DNA of 64,000 nt from Actinernus sp. WN-2022 (Eukaryota; Cnidaria; Anthozoa; Actiniaria; Actinernidae): NCBI GenBank assembly GCA_030867875.1, contig JAOWCC010000655.1, forward strand, positions 9,508,269 to 9,572,268, in the 5' to 3' direction. Below, piece by piece: positions 48,143 to 58,786 of this stretch (its first letter is position 1; the number at the start of each line of letters is the position of its first letter). The notes beneath the pieces were generated by a model. It saw only the letters and a program-made list of their open reading frames with translations, was not told the DNA's origin and searched no databases. The position numbers and the translations under genes are program-made.

Positions 48143-48920
48143 TTTGCATTTTATTTTATTTATCTAAAATATTTAGAGTAAAATATTTAGAGTAAAAATA
48201 TGTGAAAAATACTTTTACATTAAAGCTGCATTTGAATTGAATTGCCAAGCGTGTATTTCTGATTAACAGACTCCTTCTTCGGGGATTAGGAAGTCTGTTA
48301 GGACCTAAATCTCAGAGGTGCTCTGAGATGGTCGCGTGTTTCTGCCTCGGTAGATACTTTATTTGTGTTTTCCTCTCTATGGTACAAGTTTTTATTGTTA
48401 TATTGTTTTTTGGGTTGCATGGTTACTAGCATATGGTTAGTCTTTTTGAAATAGCTGTACAGTATTTTAGTACATGATCAAGTTCATCATTAACAACTTT
48501 ATCAAGCTCGTCAAGGTTATTTGAGGAATAAAAAACGTGTCATCGGCAATAATTCTAAACAAAAGCTTTTTTGAAGAGTTTAGCAAATAATTAACATATA
48601 GTAGGAAAAGTAAAGGTCCTAGGTGTGGTATTCGCTATTCGAACTTATACATATAAATTTATCTTTAGAACAGGCACTTCCTGCTATTTGTCGCTAAGAG
48701 TCTTTCCAGTTAATCTGGTATTTTACTTGGGGAATTAAGGGAATTAAGCCATGCATGGTCCAGTTCAACCAATTGTGCTCAATCAAGCATAATAACAAAA
48801 TGTTTTAATGCCTAAACTACGGTATCTTTAGTTTAGGCAGAGAAAAACTAAAATTCTCTGAGATTAGTTTAATTAGTCAATGATAATAGTATTACAAGGT
48901 GATAGCATGACATTTCAGGA
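48143..48920. other. Non-coding stretch
   Basis: No gene recognised; only short duplications (AATATTTAGAGTAAAA) near 48166-48198. Confidence 0.4.
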
Positions 48921-49036
48921 AATTAGCTAGTGATTAAATTTCCCCTCGAGCCTTGAGAGGATTTATGCAAATTGTCCCCAATCCCCATCAGCCATAAATC
49001 CTCCCTCGGCTCTCGGGGGAAATTTGATAACTAATT
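48921..49036. repeat. 116-bp inverted repeat
   Basis: AATTAGCTAGTGATTAAATT TCCCCTCGAG at the left pairs with CTCGGGGGAAATTTGATAACTAATT at the right, with GAGGATTTATG / CATAAATCCTCC inside. It resembles a minimal MITE. Confidence 0.7.
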
Positions 49037-50735
49037 TCCATTATGCCATGCCATTACTTATAATTATAATAATATTTTGGAGTTTGGACTGATTTTACTT
49101 ACCAGTAACCTGACTGTTAGGTCTATTCGATTTTATTAAACAGGTTACAAAAATCTGCTCTATCTGTGAATAAATTCAAATCAAGCTATCCTCCATAATT
49201 TCTGTGGCTTGGCTTGGGAAATAAATAATATTAATTATAATAAATTGATAAAAAGGATGTAAATGATGCTTGACTACCCATCCAGCTAGCTACATGTAGG
49301 TTATAAAAAAACATCTAAGTTGCATGCAATGATTATGGCAGAAGTATATAATTGTACAAAATGTTGTAATATACCAAAACAAACAACTGAGACAGTGTTG
49401 GGGTCTAGCAGTATTTATTAACATAATTTAAATGATTATTATTATATATTTTAATATACTGTATTCAATTTATTTATATGTACATGATTGAAAGATAATA
49501 TTAATACTGATACAAAAGCTGGATGGCATGTTGCTAGTATGGCTGCTCCCCTAAAGAACGAGATAGTTGGTTTATAAATAATTATAATTTATTGAAATTA
49601 AGAATATTGTACAAAGTTTGAAAACTAAAGTTAGGTGATTTTAAAAGAATTAGGTAGTCATTGTTGCAATTTTTATTGCCATTATTAGCACTGTCATCAA
49701 CATCAATATTGTTTTGCATTAATATCTGAACATCACTAGTATCATTTCCATTGTCACTATCATCATTGTACATGGTTAAATGGCCCATATCTAATTTTCT
49801 CTACGGGTAATTTTGGTCAATTTTCGAGTAGCCTTTTGTTGATAATGGCCCAACATTGCAAGTCAGTTACTGTCATTATCATCATCTTAGTATATAAGCA
49901 TACACTATACATATAATGATATATGTATCAGGAGCCATTATGTATATATGATATAATTACAGTACCAATGCAATGTTATCAGCCATCCATGCAAGTGAAC
50001 CCTTTTGGTTAATTAATAATGCATTTTCTCAAATCCTCATACAAACGTTCTAAAAACCTACCCCAAAATTTGCCAAAAACCCTAACCATTTCCAACCCAA
50101 ATCATTCGTAGAACGAGTATACACCCGAGCTCTAAATTATGAAGGATTTTTCACAGGTTTTCAAGTGATCATTTGAAGTGGCAGGGTATACTGCAGTGAG
50201 GTTTCTCTCTTTTGATTTTACTTGTAGAAAATGAATTTCTGCTATCTGTTAGTCTAGGGGAATCTGTCACACTTATTTAAGCGAATATGCATTTTACAAT
50301 CAGCTGTTTTTTTTACTCACTCTGGATATTTATCGGATGAAGTGTGGGTCGACATCTCCGCGTATTTTTAAACTCCATCGCTTTCTGAGCTGTTTATTTG
50401 AATCAATTGCAATATATGAAAAGAATCTCTAGATCGTCTTTTCTGGCTATTATTTGTACAATTGGAATTATTCAGAAGGAGATGAAGTAGCTTTTTCATC
50501 CAAACTCGCGACCAACAACACAGCAAATAGTAAGCGTTACGTAACCGACAACCCGGTAGCCTCACTTTCAATCCAAGATGGCCGAAGTGCGTTAATAGCG
50601 AATTGGGTTCCCTGTATGTACATGTATTGCCGGGCTACCTGTTTAGCCTCGTTGTCGTGCCGGAATCCAACATGGCGTCCATTAAAGTTAGTGTTATTGT
50701 TACCTACGAATACTTGTGAATCCTTGAATCTTATC
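49037..50735. other. AT-rich non-coding stretch ending in a probable LTR
   Basis: No gene recognised to about 50400. The last few hundred bases before the primer-binding site at 50736 are the expected place of a 5-prime LTR, but its left edge cannot be defined without a second copy. Confidence 0.4.
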
Positions 50736-50755
50736 TGGTGTCAGAAAAGTGGGAT
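50736..50755 (+). other. Retroelement primer-binding site
   Basis: TGGTGTCAGAAAAGTGGGAT resembles the complement of a tRNA-Leu 3-prime end with two extra A bases. It lies 46 bases upstream of the gag start at 50802. Confidence 0.65.
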
Positions 50756-50801
50756 AAAGCACTAAAGAACGACCGAGGTTATTTTACGTTTTAAACGAAA
50801 G

Positions 50802-51161
50802 ATGACGAAGGATTCAGAGAAAACGACGAGTGCTTCGGTGAGTGGGACTCGGCCGATAATCGTGGGCGCGAACGCTTCATATCAGATCGCTCCACCAGAG
50901 AAATTTGACTTTACAAAGCCAGACAAATGGTCCAAGTGGATAAGTAGGTTCGAGAGGTTCAAATCAGCGTCTGGGCTAAGCAGTAAGGACGAAGAAAGTC
51001 AAGTAAATACTCTCGTGTATTCGATGGGAGATAAGGCCGACGACATTATCTCCACATTCAACCTGTCAGCAGAGGAGTCTCGAAGTTACGCGAGAGCCAA
51101 AGACAAGTTGCAGGAATCTAATGGCGTGCGCGCCATATTTGTACACAATTTTGGCGCCTGA
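50802..51161 (+). pseudogene. Truncated Gypsy-like gag (N-terminal part)
   Basis: ATG at 50802 opens 119 codons. Residues about 30-110 (APPEKFDFTKPDKWSKWISR, FERFKSASGL, QVNTLVYSMGDKADDI) match the start of a cnidarian Gypsy-type Gag. After about residue 108 the similarity stops and the frame ends at 51161, with no capsid, zinc knuckle or pol following. The element is truncated 3-prime. It differs from the gag at 6.7-7.5 kb, so two Gypsy lineages are present. Confidence 0.82.
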
Positions 51162-51660
51162 CAATTTGCCGACTATTGGGCGAAGTAAACATGTTTGAAA
51201 CTCAAAATGAGTTGATGGTCAGTTAGAAAACAGTTTGAAAAAGCCTGAAATGCTCTTTTATTCTGATTCAAAGTATATTTTAGTTCGTAAGAAAGTTCAA
51301 AATACAAGCTAAAAAGTAATCCGGCCCATTGGTTGCTAGTTACTTCTGTCTTGGGCCGCTTTAAGTTGAACTGTCTCCACTTGAGCCGTAAAAAGTTGAG
51401 CAGGACTTACTTCTTTGTCTTCGAGAAACGATGAAAACATGATGGATATTTGCTGGAAAATTGGACGGTCAATATCTAAGGACTGAAATTCATCGATTTA
51501 CGAATTCGCTTCAACTTTTCGAAGTCAGACTGCGAACAGTCCCTTTATTTTCTTGGTCTCTAGTCACGAAAAACTCGAAAAACGATGTTTTGGCCGAGCG
51601 CAGATTGGGCGCGAATGAACTCCCCAACGGTAGGAGAGCAGGTGAGAAAAGCAAAATAAA
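51162..51660. other. Non-coding stretch before the second Mutator-like element
   Basis: Nothing recognised. It ends with CAAAATAAA (51652-51660), the left copy of the 9-bp target duplication. Confidence 0.5.
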
Positions 51661-53253
51661 TAGCCTGATTTTCAGACTGTCGATGTCGTCCGCTCACTTC
51701 CTCCCACCTCCCAGACTGATGGACTTCGGCATAAACCGTGTTCCTGACGTCATTTAATTTCGACCAATCAGAGCGAAGGTTTTATTTTTAGAGAACTGAG
51801 GTATGCGTGGAATGTCCAGTGAAGCCTGCATGAAGGACAAGCCAAATCGCGATCGATACAAACGGACTTGATATGGCTTTGGAGAAAGCGTGCGAAACTT
51901 TCGACATTTCTGAATTATTTCCCGAACAGCGAAAAGCAATTTACCCCTCGTTTCCCGGAAGGACCTTGGCCATCACAGCTACATCTATAGGCGACGACCA
52001 GGTAGAGAATCGAGAAAGGAGAAATTATGTATAGCGCCTTCTCGGTACAGCTCGCTAGAATCACGCTTTCCTGCACTGCAGAATTATTATGTTTTACAGC
52101 TTCAAACTTATGTCGATTTCTCAGAACCAACCCTAACCATATCCTGTTTGAGCTGCTATGGTTTTTTGGGCAGCAGGAACTTTTTAAATAGGATTTTTCG
52201 TACAGTATTTCAAGCGCATGGTCACAACACTGATTTGTTGTACTTTACAATTTGTCAAAATCAAGGCTGTTCAAAATTCTGATAACATAAATATTTAGGC
52301 AAATGTAATCCAACTTTTACCATGATATATTCACTATATGTGTTCACTCCTGTAAACATTTCATGCCATTCCATGAAATATCTAGTCTTCTTAAGGCGAA
52401 AAAGCTAAGATATTTCAGCTTTTAGGGCAGCAAAATTGTCAAAATAAAGTGTGTTAAAAATTTTGCAAACATAAATAGCCTGATTCTAGGAGACATTACA
52501 TTTGCAAACATAAATAATTGCCCAAATGTCGTGAAACTATTACCATGACATACTCAGTATGTGTGTTCACTGCTGTAAAAAAATCAGTACATTTCATGAA
52601 ATATTTGGTCTTCTAAATGCCAACATTCTAAGAGACATTACATTTTAATACGGCATACAAAGCGGTCGAGGAAGATTAATGATTTTCCAAAGCCCGTAGC
52701 TAGTAGATTCATAAACATCGATCGCGATATCGATAGCGCTTCCTATCAGATTTTCCCGGTACACGTCTGAGGACAACATGTTTCTCCACGTTCTGTTTCT
52801 ATAAGTTTGAAGCTGTAGAACATATTCTGCAGTGCATGAAAGAGCCGTGATTCTGGCGATCTGTAGACGTTGTAGAAGGCTACATAATTTCTCCTCTCTC
52901 GATTCTCGACCTGGTCGTCGCCTTATAGATGCAGCTGTGGTAGCAAAGGTCCTTCCGGGAAACGAAGTATAATAATGCCTTTCTCTGTTCGGGAAATAAT
53001 TCAGAAATGTCGAAAGTTTCGCACGCTTTCTCCAAAGCCATATCAAGTCCGTTTGTATCGTCCGCCATTTGGCTTCACCTTCATGCAGATTGCACTAGAC
53101 ATTCCACGCATACCTCAGTTCTCTAAAAATAAAACCTTCGCTCTGATTGGTCGAAATGAAACAATGGCCAGAACACGATTTATGCCGAAGTCCATCAGAC
53201 TGGGAGGTGGTAGGAAGTGAGCGGACGACATCGACAGTCTGAAAATCAGGCTA
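51661..53253. mobile_element. Mutator-like element, 1593 bp, with long arms and captured sequence
   Basis: Ends are inverted and begin TAGCCTGATTTTCAGACTG. The arms stay about 90 percent complementary for about 460 bp (51661-52120 against 52800-53253). The 9-bp duplication CAAAATAAA flanks it (51652-51660, 53254-53262). The terminus matches the 891-bp element at 14 of 15 bases, so the two belong to one superfamily. Inner parts of both arms encode MALEKACETFDISELFPEQR (plus near 51873, minus near 53038), which resembles the start of a RecQ-type helicase. The middle has a diverged 230-bp internal duplication. No transposase. Confidence 0.9.
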
Positions 53254-53790
53254 CAAAATAAAGGGCCTGCAAACTTTGCCCAGTCGCTCCAGCAACTGAA
53301 AATCGTGATTGGTCAATTAAACAATAGAGACGTGACATTTCGCTGCAAAAATGGCGACGAGAGAGAACTGTGATGGCGATTTGTATTTTATCAAGTTGTT
53401 GTAGCCGTGTGGTGGGTGTGGTTGTGTTTGCAGTAGAACAAAAGCAAGCCACAAATAGCTTATTACCAAACAAATATGTCTTGGCCGAGCTAAAGTTTTT
53501 TGCTCGCCAAACAGACCAACAATCCCGAGCAAAGTCCTGGTAAATCGTGCCTCTGAGGAGCATTATCGAAGAACAGATAAAATGCAACAACTTTTGCCTG
53601 AAAGCGAAAGCTTTCGAAAAGACGAAAGAAGTTTTGAGGGATATTGGTGACAACAAATCTCAAGTGATATACGCGTCCGCCGAGCAAGTTCTCATTTGTT
53701 GAGGGACGAATCTACTCCATTCAGCAAGAATCTGTCGTCATTAGGTGTAGACTTGGCTTCGATCTATTATCTGCATAAAATAGCACAAGT
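53254..53790. other. Stretch with a fragment of a virus-like gene
   Basis: 53408-53437 is a 30-base exact reverse complement of 57012-57041, the hydrophobic C-terminal segment of the coiled-coil membrane gene there. It is read here on the plus strand (VVGVVVFAVEQ). Nothing else is recognised; open frames on the minus strand lack motifs. Confidence 0.5.
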
Positions 53791-54038
53791 AGTAGTAAGC
53801 AAACATGGGGGTTCTGGGCCACTTTCTGAGACAATTCGGCAAGTCTCAATACAACAAAATCCCCACCAGTAGATGGCTCGTCTCCATCGAAAACCACATT
53901 CCAACCCCTCTTCATGGGGGAAAACAGGAAAACAGGGGTTAAACATGTCCGAGCCATCCACTGGTGGGGATTTTGTTGTATTGAGACTTGCCGAATTGTC
54001 TCAAAAAGTGACCCAGAACCCCCCTTTTGCTTACTACT
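53791..54038. repeat. Inverted duplication with 90-bp coding arms
   Basis: 53791-53880 and 53950-54038 are inverted copies around a 69-bp centre. Read outward, each arm encodes EPSTGGDFVVLRLAELSQKV then QNP, on the minus strand at the left and the plus strand at the right. The plus-strand frame continues to about 54211. The protein is unknown, but the fragment lies at the edge of the virus-like gene cluster and is likely part of it. Confidence 0.8.
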
Positions 54039-54185
54039 TTAAGCAAACAAAGTTGAATAGCAGCTATCATAGGCTGCTACTTTTTCTTTATGGAGGCATA
54101 AAATGTCGTGCACATACCCACCATCAAACCCACCCAAGCTTCATATACAACCATTTAGAGATTCTCTCCATAATAGTATACAGAC

Positions 54186-54578
54186 ATGAGTGGTGTGATA
54201 CATACGAATGAATACATCGAAGAACTTCTCGTAGAAATGCAGCCATTGACTCTCCAGGGTGTTGTTAAGACTACGCCTAATATATTAGACCTCCCTTTAG
54301 AAATCATGTCTAAGATCGTAGAGGATGCTGGCCCTGCGTCATTCGCAAGCATTGCTTCGACTTCGAAACGTTTTGGCGAAGCGGCATCTTTAGCACGTTA
54401 CAAAAAGATAGACCAAATGTTTCGCAGCCGAGTCCTCATATCCGGTTTCAGAGCCATTTGTGACGACAACAAGCGAGACAATTTGGCTAGGATTTTCGGT
54501 ATTTCCACCGAGGACGTACTTGCTGCGCTATGCTTTGCCTGTGAAAATGGTCATCTCGATGTCGCTAAGTGGCTATAA
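54186..54578 (+). CDS. F-box-like protein with ankyrin-type C-terminus, virus-associated
   Basis: The 130-residue frame starts with an ATG at 54186. Residues 29-65 (ILDLPLEIMSKIVEDAGPAS, then SIASTSKRFGEAA) match the F-box pattern LP-E-I--I---L---S------S-----. The last 20 residues (LCFACENGHLDVAKWL) match the start of an ankyrin-type repeat and then stop abruptly. F-box plus ankyrin proteins recruit targets to SCF ubiquitin ligases and are a known accessory class in large DNA viruses. Here it is the left-most recognisable gene of the virus-like cluster. The short ankyrin part suggests a 3-prime truncation. It could also be a host F-box fragment. Confidence 0.6.
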   Translation: MSGVIHTNEYIEELLVEMQPLTLQGVVKTTPNILDLPLEIMSKIVEDAGPASFASIASTSKRFGEAASLARYKKIDQMFRSRVLISGFRAICDDNKRDNLARIFGISTEDVLAALCFACENGHLDVAKWL

Positions 54579-54727
54579 ATTATATTTATGTCTATGTCTA
54601 TGACATATGGTAATTAGCGGATGATGCAATAGCCCGTGACAAGACATAAATTTGCATACGAATTAATTTATTTTTGCGAAGTTGAAATAAAACCCACGCT
54701 TACTTCTCTCGCAGAAAATATCGATTT

Positions 54728-55345
54728 TTATCGCACGAGACTGCCTAGCTTTGCTCGCATCTCTTCCGGAAGCTCGGTCCGAAATTGTTCCACGCTTGTT
54801 TCACCACTAACCCGAGCTTTGTGGCGAATCTCATCCCTCATAGCTTTATATTTATCTGCTTCGGCAAGGATGAGAGTGAACTCAGAGTCAGACACTCTCT
54901 CGTCACGCAAGGCTTTCGACACGAGATCACGAAGTGTATTCCCTTTTGCTCTTGCCAAAGTAGCGGTTTTCTCATACTTCGAGACCTTAATTCCAAGCTT
55001 TTTAGCCCCAACAGCTGTAGAGCCTGAAATTACCCCACAGAGCCCGCCAATAACCCCAAGGGGGAGGCCAATTATAACACCAAAGCCGGAGAGAGAGACT
55101 GCTAAGCCTGAGCCAGATAAAAGCACACTCAGGCTACCTGTGGCCGCATCGACCCCATGAATGATTCCCCGCGCACGGGCATACTTTTTACGCACACCTT
55201 CGTAGTGTTTTTCTTGATCTTCAATGCCCGCAAGCGTCTCACACACGTTTTGCAGTCGAAAGCTCTCTCCAGAGAGGCTAGCAAGCGAGGGATAAATCGG
55301 CGGGGCCTTCGGAATGGTTTGAATTGAGTCGCTTGCTATTATATA
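54728..55345 (-). CDS. Glycine-rich membrane protein of the virus-like element
   Basis: The frame is open from about 55372 down to a TAA at 54728, with no ATG before IPKAPPIYPSLASL. An alternative start lies at 55246 (GTG). Residues in order: a Pro-rich opening, a charged helix (EDQEKHYEGVRKKYARARG), two long hydrophobic Gly/Ser-rich segments (SLSVLLSGSGLAVSLSGFGV, IIGLPLGVIGGLCGVISGS) and a Lys/Glu-rich helical tail. This order is familiar to me from repeated uncharacterised cnidarian proteins in similar clusters. A hairpin membrane protein fits. The missing start codon suggests 5-prime decay. The TAGCTATGCTATA word at 55370 lies just upstream. Confidence 0.6.
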   Translation of the reverse strand, partial: YIIASDSIQTIPKAPPIYPSLASLSGESFRLQNVCETLAGIEDQEKHYEGVRKKYARARGIIHGVDAATGSLSVLLSGSGLAVSLSGFGVIIGLPLGVIGGLCGVISGSTAVGAKKLGIKVSKYEKTATLARAKGNTLRDLVSKALRDERVSDSEFTLILAEADKYKAMRDEIRHKARVSGETSVEQFRTELPEEMRAKLGSLVR

Positions 55346-55384
55346 TATATACGTATGTATAAATATATGTAGCTATGCTATAGC

Positions 55385-56071
55385 TTACTCAATCTTCAAT
55401 ACGTAGCGTAGAGGTCGACCACGGAAGTCTATGATGTTGCCTTTCTCATCGCGAACTGTCAGTTGAAGGCTGCTTCGCATTAACCCTAGAGCTTGGACAG
55501 TTAGTGGTTGTAGTGAAGCTGTTGCTTTGCAACTGGCAAAGCCATACGTATACGTATACGTTGGTTTTGCAAACCTTTCGCCTCGGATCTCTAAGCTAGC
55601 TAGGACTTTCGATGGCTTTCCCTCGAGAAGTGAGAAGCAGGAATCCACCACATCGCAGTGGACATACACTGTGTGGATATCTTGTAGCACCAGTTCATGT
55701 TTATATTACCCACTTGGATCGTCATATCATCTATACCATGTTCATTTCCTTTAACACCCAACAGTGTGCAGAGCTTTCTGCTAAATTGAATCGGTTTCTT
55801 GACTTCTAGGATCCAAACCCTACTAAGGAAGGTTTGCGCGATTTTCAGGTTTGAAGGAGGGCTGGAGGCTTGCCATATCATGGTGCCCTGCAGCGATACT
55901 ATGTGGAAACCCCACACCTGGGGTTTCCCACCAGAACGAAGCCATCTTTTCTAGGTTCCACCAACTATTCTCAAGAGTGAACTCGACTAGCGAAATATTC
56001 TGGATAAGAAGAGGTTGATCAAAGTAGATCGTATGGTCAGCCGAGGTACAGGTGATGTTAAGCACAACCAT
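55385..56071 (-). pseudogene. Minor-capsid (penton)-like protein, frameshifted
   Basis: Three successive minus-strand frames together give one protein of about 225 residues. The start (ATG at 56071) reads MVVLNITCTSADHTIYFDQP. The middle has a LLGVKG segment. The last part (55690-55385) has VYVHCDVVDS and ends SSLQLTVRDEKGNIIDFRGRP then LRYVLKIE. This layout (N-terminal strand, LLG, HCD, final GN-F-G-P strand) is the one I know from cnidarian Polinton-like minor capsid proteins. Frame changes lie near 55850-55880 and 55690-55720. The protein would form capsid vertices with the major capsid protein encoded at 60.7-61.4 kb. This copy cannot be translated whole. Confidence 0.62.
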
Positions 56072-56188
56072 GTTTTTTTCCGATATTTAGAGGTATCAAC
56101 TACAGTTGTAACTGTACGTAGTTATAACTTGCAAAGCAATAGCTTCAATAGTTGTAGCTGTATGCATACATACAGCTTCGGAGAAACA

Positions 56189-56959
56189 ATGAGCCAAGAA
56201 AAAGTCGAGCAGATAAAGACGCAGATACGTGGCCCAACCACAACAATTTGTTTGCAGACCAGGAAGGTAAGATGGACATGGGAAATCTGGTATCCTTTAT
56301 TAGGAATGATGAGTCCGAAGGGAAACAATTCAACTGGCTTATACCTCAAATCGGAAAGGATCTTACTAGGGCAGGATTGGGCAGGTTGAATCGCTCAGTT
56401 GAGGCTTTCGTATATTGCGTTCTAGGCGCCCAAGCCAACATGCGCTCATCCATCATAAGCAGCACGTATGCGAGTGGTGGTGGTATGAACACACAACTCG
56501 AGTTCAAAAACCTGCTTGAGGCATCAATCTTAGAAAACGATTTAACAAAAAGCGTAGCAAATTATCAGTTGGCTATTCAGGAAACAAAAAAGAGGCTCAA
56601 TTTAGCCGTAGCTATAGGGGTGGGGTTATTGCCAAGTGATCTGGTGATCAACATTCACAGTGTCGTAGGTTATAATAACGAACTCCAGAAGGCCACAAAA
56701 GATATGTGGTTGGGTGCAAACGACGACATAAATATGGAGCAAGAAACCACCTCCGCCACCTATGCTAGGACCTTCCTTGAAGAAACACATTCCACATGTT
56801 GTTGCTCCGCAACGTGCAAAGCAACATATACCAGAAACACAACAACGTGCAAAGCAACCGGCTCCGCAACTTTCAGAGGATCCTACCCACATCAAGATCT
56901 CCAACCCAGCAACAAAACACGAGACCAATCTGGCAGTGGCATCGATTGCTGCAGCCTGA
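56189..56959 (+). pseudogene. Unknown virus-cluster protein, frameshifted
   Basis: An ATG at 56189 (MSQEKVEQIKTQIRG) leads into the main frame after a shift near 56232. The body at 56248-56740 reads FNWLIPQIGKDL, VEAFVYCVLGAQANM and a helical LEFKNLLEASI segment. A second shift near 56740 is followed by a Pro/Gln/Ala-rich tail with two copies of QRAKQ and a stop at 56957-56959. I do not recognise a fold. It is divergent from the minor-capsid gene, whose start codon is only 118 bases away. The tail beyond 56959 continues for a few codons past the stop (WWLFR), so that stop may be secondary. Confidence 0.45.
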
Positions 56960-56992
56960 GCCGCATGGTGGCTATTTCGCTAACGAAATACG

Positions 56993-57995
56993 TTAACGCC
57001 GCTTGTATTGCTCTACTGCAAACACAACCACACCCACCACAAGTAGTCAGGCATTCTTTGCTAAGAATCCCACAACCTCATCCGCGGTCCGGAAGAGAAA
57101 ACTCGCAATAGCTCCGACCATGCCAGGTAGAATCTGACCCAGCCTTTTTCCAATCGCCTTCAGCCCACTGCCAACCCCTTTGGCAACGCCGTGTAGTCCA
57201 CTCTGCAGCATGGAAACTATGACGCCAATCACGGTGCCTGTCGCAGCCAGCACGCCAACCACAGTGAAACCATACTTCTTGAAAATAGCCTTGACCCTAT
57301 CGCGCAGCGACATACGCTCTTTGATGACCTCATTTTCTTGCTCGAGTGCTCGGATGTTTTCACCACTCTGTTCTATTTGGGCCAGCGCCTCCTCTCGCTG
57401 GCGCTCAGTGGCGCTGGGGTCTCGTTGGATTTCCTCGGCCCTAGCTATGTTATCACGCTCTGCCTCGTTTTGTTGTGTGATCTCGTCCGCAGTTGGACCC
57501 AAGGCAGCTTTGAGCTCTTTCGAAAAACCACTAGTCACCTCCCCCTCCTTCGTGAAGAGACTGCGCCAAGTTTTGTTCTCACCACCCCACTTCCGCAGGA
57601 CAGTTTTGGCCTTAAACTTCCCATTTTTAATCTCATATTTAATCCCGACCTCGATTCCGTTTGCTTTAGGGAAGTGTTCGAACACTGCTTTTTGGGCAGT
57701 AGACAACACCCTCCCATCGATGGCTTGGTTGTTGTACGGGTTAGAAACTCATTTTTCCAACCCACCAAACGAGGTCTCGGTCATCCCCCTGGCTCTCCTT
57801 AGGTTTGGCGCCTTCTTTGGCATAGTCGCGCATACGTATTTGCTCACCACCTGCATCTCCACCTGTCGCAGCCCCCTCCGAGACTGGTGGAAATGGATTG
57901 CGGGGGGCTTCATTGCCACCATCAGTTGTCCTAACTGGAATCAGTGGAGTCCTATCAGTTGGATTGATGTCAACATCCACCTCAGCAGCAGCCAT
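56993..57995 (-). pseudogene. Coiled-coil membrane protein of the virus-like element, broken
   Basis: Starts at ATG 57995 (MAAAEVDVDINPTDRTPLIP), an acidic Pro-rich head of about 85 residues, then shifts frame near 57740. The main frame (57709-57047) has KWGGENKTWRSLFTK, a Gln/Glu/Arg coiled coil, then KKYGFTVVGVLAATGTVIGV and KAIGKRLGQILPGMVGAIAS, two hydrophobic segments. A TGA at 57047-57049 interrupts it, and 17 more codons with a third hydrophobic stretch follow to a TAA at 56993. The order head, RWGG/LFTK, coiled coil, Gly-rich membrane segments is a family I recall as abundant in cnidarian genomes, with unknown function. It may be a virion membrane or scaffold protein. Confidence 0.6.
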
Positions 57996-58557
57996 ATTGA
58001 ATATGTAATACATCGTAGTTATAACGTAGCTTTGCTATATGACATAACGAGCCTCGGTGAACCGGATGTTCAAAAATACTCGAAGTCCGGTTGCTATGGA
58101 GTGACGTCATAGGCCTGCTGAATTGCTTTCGTCGTATTTGATTTGCGGTTTTATTATAACAGTGCTTGGTAATTCCTTTATCGGTTTGCGTACACACTCG
58201 CCTGTGGTGCGAGAATGCCTGTTTAGTTTTAGAGGCTGGACTTGAACCAAATTTTGACATCATCCCGTTGCATCCGGTTGGAATTTTCTTACAAAGATCG
58301 CTAATCCGTCTGTAGTTTGTAGTTCTAAGAACTGATATGTTCTCAATTCGAAGATCTGCGGTATTCCTGTTGAAAAATTAATGTCAAGGAGCTCTTTAGT
58401 AGCTAATTTTCCTGAGGAGTTCGCCAAAGTTTGAAAATGGCGGGCTTTCTGATCAACGAGTGTTCAAAGATAAAGGAAGTCTTAGCATTGCCTCTACGTT
58501 TGGTGTTGTTGCCGCCATATTGCTACAGAAATTGAACTCAAACCCAAGATAATACAG
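57996..58557. other. Stretch without recognised gene
   Basis: A minus-strand frame (58263-57982) and short plus frames have no motif. Nothing assigned. Confidence 0.4.
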
Positions 58558-58786
58558 CTGGTTGGTAGATGACATCAATGCACTAAAACTTGGTGGCGAT
58601 CGACTCGAAACACCAACTGCATCGGCATCGGCAACGTCAACAACCGTCCCTGAGGTACGTCATTTAATAATTTATAGTCAATATATAGATCAACAAGAAG
58701 AGGAAAACAGAGAGCTCAAAGTTGCCCTCGAAGCTGCCAAGTATCATGCCTTCGAGATGAAATTGAGTTCACAAGCGATCTCGTGA
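58558..58786 (+). CDS. Possible two-exon coiled-coil fragment
   Basis: The frame lacks an ATG. It is preceded by an acceptor-like AATACAG|CTG (58557/58558), holds a good internal donor (CCTGAG|GTACGT at 58651/58652) and an acceptor-like TATATAG|ATCAAC near 58686/58687, so it looks like two small exons rather than one frame. The second part is a Glu/Lys coiled coil (EEENRELKVALEAAKYHAFE). I do not recognise it. It may be host-derived, which would put a host fragment inside the virus-like region. Confidence 0.3.

Noticed and set aside
54636..55160. 174-codon plus-strand frame opposite the membrane gene
   Set aside because: It is the antisense shadow of the minus-strand Gly-rich membrane protein, whose hydrophobic and charged pattern is far more protein-like.
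57180..58112. 310-codon plus-strand frame
   Set aside because: Antisense of the minus-strand coiled-coil membrane gene; Ser/Cys/Phe-rich composition typical of a shadow frame.
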